The notes beneath the pieces were generated by a model. The model had not been told where the DNA came from, made no database searches, and saw nothing but the letters and a program-made list of their open reading frames with translations. The position numbers and the translations under genes were made by a program. A DNA stretch of 64,000 nt, from the NCBI GenBank assembly GCA_043747835.1, contig JAYTOK010000065.1, forward strand, positions 36,302 to 100,301. The letters run 5' to 3'. Numbering within the stretch: position 1 is the first letter of the stretch; every line of letters begins with the position of its first letter. Origin of the DNA: CADEED01 sp043747835 (lineage in GTDB: Bacteria; Pseudomonadota; Gammaproteobacteria; Steroidobacterales; Steroidobacteraceae). Positions 31,230-39,427 of the stretch are shown in pieces.

Positions 31230-32750
31230 ATGACCCAGCAGCGAGTCAACCAATATTCCCACTGGATCGGCGGCCGTGCGGTCGCCGGCACATCGGGTCG
31301 CGCGGGCGACGTCTTCAATCCCTCGCTCGGTGTCGTGGCAATGCGCGTCGCGCTCGCGTCGGAGGCCGAGGTCGATGCCGCGGTTCGCGCGGCGCGCACG
31401 GCGTTCCCGGCATGGGCCGCGACGCCCGCGCTCAAGCGCGCCCGCATCATGTTCAAGTTCAAGGAAATTCTCGAACAGCGTTCGGGAGAGCTCGCGAAGC
31501 TGATCGCCTCGGAACACGGCAAGCTCGTCAGCGACGCGGCCGGCGAAGTGACGCGCGGTCTCGAAGTGGTCGAATTCGCCTGCGGCGCGCCGCACCTCAC
31601 GAAAGGCGAGTTCGCCGAGAACGTGGGGACCGGCGTCGACAGCTACTCATTGCGTCAGCCGCTCGGCGTCGCCGCCGGCATCACGCCGTTCAATTTTCCC
31701 GCGATGGTGCCGCTGTGGATGTTTCCGGTGGCGCTGGTCTGCGGCAACACATTCATCCTGAAGCCTTCCGAGCGCGACCCGGGTCCGGGACTGCTGCTCG
31801 CGCAATGGCTCGCGGAGGCGGGGTTGCCGCCGGGCGTGTTCAGCGTGGTGAACGGCGACAAGATTGCCGTCGATGCGCTGCTGAAACATCCGGGCGTCGA
31901 TGCCGTGAGTTTCGTCGGGTCGACCCCGATCGCCGAGTACGTGCAACGCGTCGGCATCGAGCATGGCAAGCGCGTGCAGGCATTGGGCGGCGCGAAGAAT
32001 CACCTCGTGATGCTGCCGGACGCGGATGTGAATGGGGTTGCCGACGCGTTGCTGGGCGCGGCGTATGGCTCCGCGGGCGAGCGCTGCATGGCGATCTCCG
32101 TGGCGGTTGCGGTCGGCGATGCGGCCGACAAGCTGGTCCCGGTGCTCGCGCAGCGCGTGAAGACATTGAAGATCGATCAGTCGCAGAACGGCGCCGCGGA
32201 CATGGGGCCGCTGATCACCGCCGCGCACCGCGACAAGGTCGCCTCGTACATCGACGTCGGCGTGAACGAAGGCGCGACACTGGTCGTCGACGGCCGCGGT
32301 CACAAAGTCGCGGGTCACGAGCAGGGATTCTTCCTCGGCGGTAGTTTGTTCGATGCCGTCACGCCGGCGATGCGCGTGTATCGCGAAGAGATCTTCGGGC
32401 CCGTGCTGGTCATCGTGCGCGTGCCGACGTTGGCGGACGCGGTGACGCTCGTGAACTCGCACGAGTACGCGAACGGCACCGCGATCTTCACTCGCGACGG
32501 CGGCGCGGCGCGCGCCTTCGTGCAGCAGATCGAGGTCGGCATGGTCGGCGTCAACGTGCCGATCCCCGTGCCGATGGCGTTCATGAGCTTCGGCGGCTGG
32601 CGCCGCTCGAGCTTTTCCGATCACGCGATGCACGGCATGGAAGGCATTCGTTTCTACACGCGGCTGAAGACCGTGACGAGTCGTTGGCCGACCACTTCTT
32701 CACAGGACGGCGCGGGCAAGGCGGAATTCGTCATGCCCACGATGAAGTAG
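31230..32750 (+). CDS. mmsA: Methylmalonate-semialdehyde dehydrogenase (CoA-acylating)
   Basis: The 506-residue enzyme belongs to the CoA-acylating subgroup of the aldehyde dehydrogenase superfamily. It oxidises methylmalonate or malonate semialdehyde to propionyl- or acetyl-CoA in valine, thymine and inositol degradation. It shows GITPFNFPAMVPLWMFP, the NAD loop FVGSTPIAEYV and the catalytic Cys286 in GSAGERCMAIS. The conserved Glu of general ALDHs is absent as expected, with ALGGAKNHLVMLPDAD in its place. It stands alone here, without the rest of the valine pathway. Confidence 0.92.
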   Translation: MTQQRVNQYSHWIGGRAVAGTSGRAGDVFNPSLGVVAMRVALASEAEVDAAVRAARTAFPAWAATPALKRARIMFKFKEILEQRSGELAKLIASEHGKLVSDAAGEVTRGLEVVEFACGAPHLTKGEFAENVGTGVDSYSLRQPLGVAAGITPFNFPAMVPLWMFPVALVCGNTFILKPSERDPGPGLLLAQWLAEAGLPPGVFSVVNGDKIAVDALLKHPGVDAVSFVGSTPIAEYVQRVGIEHGKRVQALGGAKNHLVMLPDADVNGVADALLGAAYGSAGERCMAISVAVAVGDAADKLVPVLAQRVKTLKIDQSQNGAADMGPLITAAHRDKVASYIDVGVNEGATLVVDGRGHKVAGHEQGFFLGGSLFDAVTPAMRVYREEIFGPVLVIVRVPTLADAVTLVNSHEYANGTAIFTRDGGAARAFVQQIEVGMVGVNVPIPVPMAFMSFGGWRRSSFSDHAMHGMEGIRFYTRLKTVTSRWPTTSSQDGAGKAEFVMPTMK

Positions 32751-32819
32751 TCGCATTCTTCGATAATCGCGCGCGATTCATCGGCTGACACCGGCGCGGC
32801 CGCGGCGCGTAATTCGCGC

Positions 32820-32939
32820 ATGAATCTGCGCCGCCATTTCGAAATCCTGATGCTCTGGGTGCTGGGCCTCGTCATCGCCACCGGTCTCTGGCAGATGTAC
32901 GGCCTCTGGCTGTTCGGGCGTGTCTCGAATGTCGCCTGA
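32820..32939 (+). CDS. Small single-pass membrane protein (39 residues)
   Basis: A short frame from ATG 32820 encodes a basic N-terminus (MNLRRHFE) and one hydrophobic helix (ILMLWVLGLVIATGLWQM), ending GRVSNVA. The stop overlaps the start of the next gene by 11 bp, the same tight coupling seen through this cluster. It could be a small inner-membrane subunit of the adjacent TadC-like apparatus; this is inferred from position only. Confidence 0.5.
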   Translation: MNLRRHFEILMLWVLGLVIATGLWQMYGLWLFGRVSNVA

Positions 32940-33450
32940 CTCCGCGATGTGGATCGCGTTGATCGCGGTCGCCGTGCTCATCGGCCTCCCGGCGCTCGAC
33001 GCTTGGCGGCGCCGCGCTCTGAGCCGCGAGGCCAGCCGCGTCGCGGAAGAATTGCAGGCTTTCGCGTTCGTCGTGCGCCGCGACGGGAAACGCGCGCCGC
33101 TCTCCGCGCAGCTCGTCGATCACCTCGAACGTCTGCGATCCGGCGTACCGGAGATCATCGGCTTCCTCGTGACGCAGCAGCTCGCGCAGCTCACGCCGGA
33201 ATCGCAGGCGGACGCGGCGCAGCGGCTCGCGCTCCGGTTGAAACGTCGCGTCGCGTTCGAAAGGAAGATGCTCGCGCGCACCGCGTCGGGTCTGAAGCGT
33301 GGCGCGGTCGCGGCCGCCGTCCCGCCGCTCGTGGTGCTGACGATGGCGGGCTGGGGCTCGCAACCCCCGTTGCTGGCGCTCGGTGTGCTGCTGGCACTCG
33401 AGATGCTCGGTTGCTGGCTGCTGTGGCGCACCGTGCGCGTCGAGGTGTGA
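32929..33450 (+). CDS. Membrane protein adjacent to TadC-like gene
   Basis: The 173-residue product has an N-terminal helix (MWIALIAVAVLIGLPAL), a long charged helical middle (AEELQAFAFVVRRDG, then QLTPESQADAAQRLALRLKRR) and two C-terminal hydrophobic segments (AVPPLVVLTMAGW and LALGVLLALEMLGCWLLW). It resembles a shortened type II secretion F domain layout but lacks a clear T2SSF signature. Its stop overlaps the GTG of the TadC-like gene. Confidence 0.55.
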   Translation: MSPDSAMWIALIAVAVLIGLPALDAWRRRALSREASRVAEELQAFAFVVRRDGKRAPLSAQLVDHLERLRSGVPEIIGFLVTQQLAQLTPESQADAAQRLALRLKRRVAFERKMLARTASGLKRGAVAAAVPPLVVLTMAGWGSQPPLLALGVLLALEMLGCWLLWRTVRVEV

Positions 33451-34208
33451 ACGTGGAGGGTGTGCCGCTTCCCGTGTGGATCCTGCTCGGCGCCGGTGGC
33501 TTTGCGCTCGGCGTTTTCGGTTTGCGCGGTTGGCTCGACATTCGCGCCGCGTTGCGCGACGCGGAGCTCGAGCGTCTCGATGCCAGTCCACATTGGCAGG
33601 TGTCGCGCGCATTCGCGGGGTTCGTTGCGGCGATTCCCGTCTGGGTCGCGACAGCGCCGCTCGAAGGCGGCCGCTGGTTCGCGGCGCTGCTGGTGGCAGG
33701 CCTCGCGTTCGCCGCGGCGCCACGCTTTCTCGCCGCGGCGCGCCAACGCGTCGAGCAGGAGATGCTCCACGACCTGCCGCTGCACCTCGACCTGATCGCG
33801 CTCGCGATGGAAGGCGGTGCGACCTTGCCCGCGGCGATCGCGTTGTGCGCGCAGCATGCGCCGGAGGGGACGCTGCGCCGCGCCTGGAATCGAGTGCTCC
33901 TCGAAATCCATACAGGCGCCGAACCGCTGGAAGCGCTGCGCGCGTTCGAGGATCGGCTGGGATTCCGGCTGCTTGGCAACTTGGCGGCCGCGTTGCGCTC
34001 GTCGGAACGGTTCGGGATCGAACCCGCGGCGGTCGTACGCGAGAAAGCGCGTCACGCGGCCGGCGTGCGTTTCTCGCGTGCCGAACAACTCGCGCGCGCG
34101 GTGCCGCTCAAGCTCTGGGCGACGTTGATGTTGTGCCTCGTGCCGTGCACGCTCGTCGTGCTGGCGTTTCCGGTCGCGAAGATGCTGGCGCTGATGGCGG
34201 GCGGCTGA
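33447..34208 (+). CDS. Type II secretion F-domain (TadC-like) membrane protein
   Basis: The 253-residue protein has two N-terminal hydrophobic segments. A T2SSF-type helical domain follows, DLPLHLDLIALAMEGGATLPAAI with the later FGIEPAAVVREKARHA, and a last membrane helix LWATLMLCLVPCTLVVLAFPVAKML. This is the TadC layout, an inner-membrane platform protein of Tad/Flp pilus systems. GTG 33447 overlaps the previous stop. No Tad ATPase, secretin or Flp pilin gene is present in the window, so it is an orphan set of three genes. Confidence 0.75.
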   Translation: MNVEGVPLPVWILLGAGGFALGVFGLRGWLDIRAALRDAELERLDASPHWQVSRAFAGFVAAIPVWVATAPLEGGRWFAALLVAGLAFAAAPRFLAAARQRVEQEMLHDLPLHLDLIALAMEGGATLPAAIALCAQHAPEGTLRRAWNRVLLEIHTGAEPLEALRAFEDRLGFRLLGNLAAALRSSERFGIEPAAVVREKARHAAGVRFSRAEQLARAVPLKLWATLMLCLVPCTLVVLAFPVAKMLALMAGG

Positions 34209-34232
34209 CGGACTGCGGCTTACGGAGGGCGG

Positions 34233-34874
34233 CTAGCTACCGGCGTCCTGCAGGGGTCGCCGCTTGATCGGCGTGTTCGCTTCGAGCGCGAGCAGATCCT
34301 CGGGCCGATCGATGTCGATCTCCGCGCTCGGCATCGGCAGGCGCACGAGTCGGTCGACGTGCCGCTGCAGGAGCATCTGCGCGCCGCGATCGCCGCGCAA
34401 TTCGTTGAGCTCGCGGAAACACCAGCGCGGGAAGATGGCGGGGACGCCGATGCCGCCGGCGTATTGCGCGCAGGCGAGGGAATTCGGATCGCGGCGCCAG
34501 GCGCCGGCGAGACGCCGCAAGTCCTCCGTGCTGACGGCAATCTGGTCGGCGAGCACGATGAGAATTCCGTCACTCGTGGGCGGCGCATTCGCGAGACCCG
34601 TGCGAATCGAGCTCGCGATGCCTTCCGACCAATCGCGATTGACGGCGACGGTTGCGGGCGTGTGCTTGAGCAGTGGCGCGAGTTCGCCTGCATTTGCGCC
34701 GAGAACAACCGTCACGGAATGACCGGCGAGTTCGACGGCCCGGCTCACGACGGTGTGCATGAGCGGGCGACCATTCACGCGGACGAGTTGCTTGGTCGAA
34801 CCGAACCGGGTGGAGGCGCCGGCGGCCAGCACCACGACATGGATGTGGCTCGAGTCGGCGCCCGCGGCGTTCAC
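34233..34874 (-). CDS. Molybdenum cofactor cytidylyltransferase-like NTP transferase (MocA family)
   Basis: The 213-residue product has the nucleotidyltransferase start VVVLAAGASTRFGSTKQLV, the metal-binding GILIVLADQIAV and GGIGVPAIFPRWCF, close to MocA/NboR-type enzymes. These transfer CMP (or GMP) to molybdopterin for xanthine-dehydrogenase-type enzymes. XdhC at 38220 has a related role but is separated by two unrelated genes, and the molybdoenzyme itself is not in the window. The exact nucleotide cannot be told. Confidence 0.82.
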   Translation of the reverse strand: MNAAGADSSHIHVVVLAAGASTRFGSTKQLVRVNGRPLMHTVVSRAVELAGHSVTVVLGANAGELAPLLKHTPATVAVNRDWSEGIASSIRTGLANAPPTSDGILIVLADQIAVSTEDLRRLAGAWRRDPNSLACAQYAGGIGVPAIFPRWCFRELNELRGDRGAQMLLQRHVDRLVRLPMPSAEIDIDRPEDLLALEANTPIKRRPLQDAGS

Positions 34875-34878
34875 GGGC

Positions 34879-35100
34879 TCAGCGGCGTGAGAGCAACGCG
34901 ATCGCGGCGATGGCGACGACCGCGACGCCGATGAGCATCGCGGCTTTCGATGCCACGGCGCTGAATGCTTCGCGTGGAATCACTTCCAGGACGACGAGGC
35001 AGACGAGTGTTGCCATCGCGAGGATGGCGATGGTGGCCAGAACGCGAGCGACGCCGCTGACGTTGCGAAGCTCGGAAGATTTCTCGGGCTCGAGGTTCAT
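34879..35100 (-). CDS. Small membrane protein
   Basis: The 73-residue product starts at MNLEPEKSSELRNVSG and has two hydrophobic helices (VLATIAILAMATLVCLVVLEV and AAMLIGVAVVAIAAIALL) with a basic end (LLSRR). It lies four bases upstream of the MocA-like gene on the same strand and probably shares its transcript. I do not recognise the family. Confidence 0.5.
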   Translation of the reverse strand: MNLEPEKSSELRNVSGVARVLATIAILAMATLVCLVVLEVIPREAFSAVASKAAMLIGVAVVAIAAIALLSRR

Positions 35101-35269
35101 GACGGGCGAGTGTACTCCACGGTGCGGCGGCAGCCGCCGGGCCGCATGTTCCAAGCGTTAAACCCGTCGCATTTGGTGGGGTTTTTGGAGCGGCCCGTGC
35201 GCCAGCGCACGCCCGAAACCCCGATTTGGGGCTAGTTTGAGGCCTTCTGTTCAATGGAGAGAGTCCCCG

Positions 35270-37405
35270 GTGAGCGGCCAGTTTTTCGAACGGCAGGAAG
35301 TGCAGCGCAGCCAGACGCGCTGGCTGGTCATGGGCTTCATCGCCGCGATCCTGGCCGTCGTTGCCATCATCAATCTCATCGTCGTGCTCGGGTTGGGTCA
35401 GAGCCCGGCGCGCATCTGGGATCGGGAGCCCATGGTCTTTGTCTGGGTGTCGGCGATCGTGATCGTCGTCATCCTCGGCGCCTGCTGGCACAAGAGTTCA
35501 CAACTGCGCGCGGGTGGCGCCGTCGTCGCGCGTTCGCTCGGCGGCGTGCAAGTGAATAACAAAGACAACGATCTCGCGCGCCAGCGCCTCGTCAACATTG
35601 TCGAGGAAATGGCGATCGCCGCGCGCGTGAAGAAGCCGCAGGTGTTCGTGCTGCCCGAAGAGCAGGGCATCAATGCGTTCGCGGCCGGTCATTCGCCAGA
35701 CGAAGCAGCCGTCGCCGTCACGCAGGGCGCGCTCGAGAAGCTCGACCGCGAACAGTTGCAGGCCGTCATCGGCCACGAATTCAGCCACATCCTCAACGGC
35801 GACATGAAGATCAACATGCGGCTCACCGCGTGGATCTTCGGTCTGTTCGTGATCACCGATCTTGCTTCCCGCGTCATGAATTCCCGCCGCGGCGGCAAGG
35901 AAGCCGCGCGACTCAAGGTCATCGCCCTGGCGATCTTCATCGCGGGCAGCATCGGCATGATCGCCGGCCGTCTGTTGCAGGCCGCCGTGTCGCGCCGTCG
36001 CGAGCATCTCGCGGATGCGTCCGCCGTCCAGTTCACGCGAAACCCGCAGGCGCTGCAGAGCGCATTCATCGTGATGGCCGCCCATGCCGAAGGCACGCGA
36101 CTCCATCACGAAGCCTCCGCGGACGTCGCCCACATGTTCTTCGCGGGCAGCGCACCGTCGTGGGCCAACAAGGTTGGTGGAAAATGGTTCGCCACGCATC
36201 CGCCGATCGAAGAACGGGTGCACGCGATCGACAATCGCGTGACGCCGCTGCGCTTCCGCACGCTGGTCAGTGACGAGCGGCGAAAGCTCACGACGAAGGC
36301 GAAAGCGGCGGCCGGTGAGGCCGCGGCGAATGCCGAAGGCGCGGCGCCTGGAGACTCATCGACTGCCACTGCCGCAGCCCCACTCGTCGCGGCGTTCGCG
36401 GATTCCGCGCAAGCGATGCCGATGAGGGAACTCGACGCCGGCCTCGCGTCGGCGCCCGGCGCGGCGCTGCCGCCTGGGCTTCCGGTGGCCGCAGCCCCCA
36501 AGTCTTCCTCAGAGTCCGGCTCGACCATGGCGCTTGCCGAAACGCTGCCCTCCGGAATTCGCCAGGCGTCGGGCCGCGCTCTGCCACCAGACACGCTGCG
36601 CAACCGGCTCAGCGCCGAGCAGCAGGCGCAGGTGCAGTCCTTCGTTGCGCGCGTCGACGGATCGTTGCTGTCAGTGCAGGCGACATTCGTCGCGACATTG
36701 CTCGCGCCCGAGCCCGCGAAATCCCGGCTCCAGCTCACGCGGCTCGCGCCATTGCTCGGGATTGAACTGCTCAAGGAATCTCAGGCGGTGAGCGTGCACA
36801 TCGCGCAGCTCGCGCCGCCTGCGCGCATCGCCGTTTTCGTGGATCTCGTTCCGCTGCTCGATTCGCTGGAGCCGGCGCATCGCAAGCGATTGCGCGCCAT
36901 CGTGCGCGCGTTCGCGCCGACGGTCGCCAACGGCGACATGCTGCGCTTCACGGTGACGCGCGTACTCGAGAAGAAGCTCGCCAAGGAGACGTCCGAGTCG
37001 CCGCCGGTGCCGCTGCCCGAGCGCGGCGAGTCCGTCTGCGCGTTGTACGTGGCGCTTGCGCAATGCCGATTCGGTGCGGGCAAGCAAGGCCAGAATTCCT
37101 ACCGCGCGGGCCTCATGGGCATGTTGCCGCCGCAGAAATGGACACCGTATCCGGAGATGCTGCTCGGTCTGGCCGACATCGACGCCGCGCTCGCGAAGGT
37201 TGCCGAAGTGCATCCCACCGGCAAGCGCGCATTTTCGGAAGGCCTCGCGCGCGTGATCGCGGTGGGTGGCCGGCTCACCGTGCCGCAGGTCGAACTGCTG
37301 CGCGGCATCTGCCTCATCGTCGATTGCGCCGTGCCTCTGTTGCCGATCGACGTGGTCTTCGAAGAGAACGAAGCGCCGCCGCGCTCTCAGGCCACCGCGC
37401 GATAG
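35270..37405 (+). CDS. M48-family membrane zinc metalloprotease with long C-terminal extension
   Basis: The 711-residue protein has two N-terminal membrane helices (about 16-41 and 53-70), the zinc motif HEFSH at 169-173 and the third-ligand motif RREHLADASAVQF. This makes it an HtpX/Oma1-type M48 peptidase of the inner membrane. The catalytic part ends near residue 330. An Ala/Pro-rich linker and a helical domain of about 270 residues follow, unlike HtpX (about 290 residues). GTG 35270 is preceded by GGAGAG. It may degrade misfolded membrane proteins; substrate is unknown. It overlaps the convergent permease gene by 19 bp. Confidence 0.85.
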   Translation: MSGQFFERQEVQRSQTRWLVMGFIAAILAVVAIINLIVVLGLGQSPARIWDREPMVFVWVSAIVIVVILGACWHKSSQLRAGGAVVARSLGGVQVNNKDNDLARQRLVNIVEEMAIAARVKKPQVFVLPEEQGINAFAAGHSPDEAAVAVTQGALEKLDREQLQAVIGHEFSHILNGDMKINMRLTAWIFGLFVITDLASRVMNSRRGGKEAARLKVIALAIFIAGSIGMIAGRLLQAAVSRRREHLADASAVQFTRNPQALQSAFIVMAAHAEGTRLHHEASADVAHMFFAGSAPSWANKVGGKWFATHPPIEERVHAIDNRVTPLRFRTLVSDERRKLTTKAKAAAGEAAANAEGAAPGDSSTATAAAPLVAAFADSAQAMPMRELDAGLASAPGAALPPGLPVAAAPKSSSESGSTMALAETLPSGIRQASGRALPPDTLRNRLSAEQQAQVQSFVARVDGSLLSVQATFVATLLAPEPAKSRLQLTRLAPLLGIELLKESQAVSVHIAQLAPPARIAVFVDLVPLLDSLEPAHRKRLRAIVRAFAPTVANGDMLRFTVTRVLEKKLAKETSESPPVPLPERGESVCALYVALAQCRFGAGKQGQNSYRAGLMGMLPPQKWTPYPEMLLGLADIDAALAKVAEVHPTGKRAFSEGLARVIAVGGRLTVPQVELLRGICLIVDCAVPLLPIDVVFEENEAPPRSQATAR

Positions 37406-38223
37406 ATCATCCGCGCGCCGACCAGCGCGAGAAATACGCCGAATGCCTGCGCGAGCCGCCGCTTCGAAAGCGCGTGGGCGACGCGCGCTCCCCAGGGAGC
37501 GGTGAGCATCGACCCCGGCGCTATGACTGCCAGTCCCAGGAGACTGACGAATCCCACGGTTCCCCAGGGGAGCTGGCCACGGGTGTCGGCCAGTAGATAG
37601 CCCAGCGTGCCCGGGATGCTGATGAAGATGCCGAAGAAGGATGCCGTGCCGACGGCGCGATGGATCGGGTAACCGCACAGGTTCAACGTCGGCACCGTCA
37701 GCGTCCCGCCGCCGATGCCCATCGTCGCGGAGACGGCGCCGATGAAACCGGCGAGCGTCATCCCACCGGCGCCGCGCGGCACTTCATCGGCGATCCGCGC
37801 ATCGTCGAGCGGCAGCAACATCTTCGCGGCAATGAGCAGCGCAACGGTGCCGAATACACCGGCCAGCATCGCCTGCGGCGCTCTCGCGGCGATCGTGCTG
37901 CCGCACAACGCGCCGGCCATCATCCACGCGCCCCATCGCCTCGCGAGATCCCAGTCGACGGCGCCGCGCGAGTGATGCGTACGCGCGGACATGATCGACG
38001 TCGGGATGATCGCGGCGAGCGAGGTCGCGACCGCGACGTGCATGCACCAGCGATCCGGGACGCCCGCGAAGCGCAGGCTGTATTCGAGAACGGGCACGGT
38101 CACGATGCCGCCGCCGACGCCGAGCAGTCCCGCGACGAATCCCGCGAGCAGACCCGAAACGGCGAGCACCGCGATGAGCGGCAAGAGTCCCGACAGGGTC
38201 GAGAGGTCGAAGTCGGCGCTCAC
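37387..38223 (-). CDS. TSUP (TauE/SafE) family permease
   Basis: The 278-residue protein has about eight hydrophobic helices and the TSUP signature glycine-rich segments AGFVAGLLGVGGGIVTVPVL and GFIGAVSATMGIGGGTLTVPTL. Members export or import sulfite, sulfoacetate or other organosulfur anions. It is coupled to xdhC (ATGA-type overlap at 38220-38223). TSUP genes are sometimes found beside molybdoenzymes that handle purines or sulfite, but no such enzyme is here. Confidence 0.87.
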   Translation of the reverse strand: MSADFDLSTLSGLLPLIAVLAVSGLLAGFVAGLLGVGGGIVTVPVLEYSLRFAGVPDRWCMHVAVATSLAAIIPTSIMSARTHHSRGAVDWDLARRWGAWMMAGALCGSTIAARAPQAMLAGVFGTVALLIAAKMLLPLDDARIADEVPRGAGGMTLAGFIGAVSATMGIGGGTLTVPTLNLCGYPIHRAVGTASFFGIFISIPGTLGYLLADTRGQLPWGTVGFVSLLGLAVIAPGSMLTAPWGARVAHALSKRRLAQAFGVFLALVGARMIYRAVA

Positions 38224-39317
38224 CGGGAAATGTCGTCCGGGCTTTGCGTCGCCGTCTCGGAGAATGGGCGCCCACCGCGGCCAGCGAGAAAGGCGTGCAC
38301 CTCGCCGACGATCGACAGCGCGATCGACTCCGGCGCGCGGCCGCCGATGTCGAGTCCCACGGGCGCGCGCAGGCGGGGACGCAGTGCGTCCGCGACGGCA
38401 CCGAGATCGCCGAGCAGTTTCTCGCGACGCGCGGCCGGACCTAACAAGCCGATGTACGGCACGGCGCTCGACGCCAGCGCGCGCAAGTACTCGAGATCGG
38501 ATTCCAGATGATGACTCATGACGATGGCGGCGACGTGTTTGTCGAGCCGCACGGCGGATGAGACTTCGGCGGCACGCGTTTCGACGAGCTTCGCCTCCGC
38601 GGGGAATCGCGTCGGTACCAGATACGTCGAGCGATGGTCGACGACGGTCACCCGCCAGCCGAGGAAACCCGCGAGCTCCGCGACCGGGCGGGCATCAGGA
38701 CCGCCGCCCAGCAGCAGGAGGCGCGGCGGCGGCTCGAACGCGGCGATGAACAGCTCGATGTCGAGCGTTGGCGTGCGCATGAACGAGTTGGCGGGCGCGT
38801 TCGAGATCGTTGCGAAGATTTCGCGAATCCGCGGCTCCGTGTCCAATACGAAGTCGGCAGGCGCCTTGTCGGCTGGAAAGCTCAGGCCCGGTTCGATGTT
38901 CTTCTCGGAACTCGCGATGACGAACGCCAGGCGCACCCGATTTCCGCGCTGGTATGCGGCTTCCAGCAAGGGCAATGGCTGCCAGCCGTCTTCTTCGCTC
39001 AGGCGCGAGAGCAACACATCCATCGCGCCCTCGCAGCCCGCGCCGAGACCGAAGAGTTGGTCGGTGGTGCTGCGCAGGTCGTAGCTCACGATGCGCGCTG
39101 TGCCCGTGGCCGCGACATCGCGTGCGTGCTCGCGCAGGTCACCTTCGAGACATCCGCCGGACAGCAGACCGGCGTATTCGCCGTCGTTTGCGATGAGCAT
39201 TTGCGCGCCGGCTTTCGCATAGGTGGACCCGCCCGTGCGGATCACCGTCGCCAGCACCAGGGGCTCGTTCGAGAGGCGCGCGCGCGCGAAAAGCGGGAGG
39301 AGGCGGTGAAGGCTCAT
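38220..39317 (-). CDS. XdhC-family protein (molybdoenzyme maturation)
   Basis: The 365-residue product has an N-terminal XdhC/CoxI domain (EPLVLATVIRTGGSTYAKAGA, LLSGGCLEGDL). A C-terminal Rossmann domain follows with LLLLGGGPDARPVAELAGFL, VVDHR and VMSHHLESDLEYLRAL. XdhC proteins bind and sulfurate the molybdenum cofactor before insertion into xanthine dehydrogenase. The start at MSLHRLLPLFARARL is chosen; the frame extends 30 codons upstream without a ribosome site. The target enzyme must be encoded elsewhere. Confidence 0.85.
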   Translation of the reverse strand: MSLHRLLPLFARARLSNEPLVLATVIRTGGSTYAKAGAQMLIANDGEYAGLLSGGCLEGDLREHARDVAATGTARIVSYDLRSTTDQLFGLGAGCEGAMDVLLSRLSEEDGWQPLPLLEAAYQRGNRVRLAFVIASSEKNIEPGLSFPADKAPADFVLDTEPRIREIFATISNAPANSFMRTPTLDIELFIAAFEPPPRLLLLGGGPDARPVAELAGFLGWRVTVVDHRSTYLVPTRFPAEAKLVETRAAEVSSAVRLDKHVAAIVMSHHLESDLEYLRALASSAVPYIGLLGPAARREKLLGDLGAVADALRPRLRAPVGLDIGGRAPESIALSIVGEVHAFLAGRGGRPFSETATQSPDDISR

Positions 39318-39427
39318 CTGAGCCCGCAATATATGCCAGATTGTGCGCCGCGCGCTTGCGTGCGGAGGGGTGTAACCAGTAGATTCGCCGGGCTTTTTTT
39401 CGCCCAATCGTCAGGTCGCACGCCTCC

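Noticed and set aside
39318..39427. Threonine attenuator upstream of thrA
   Set aside because: A GC stem followed by a T-run is present, but no leader peptide rich in Thr or Ile codons was found.
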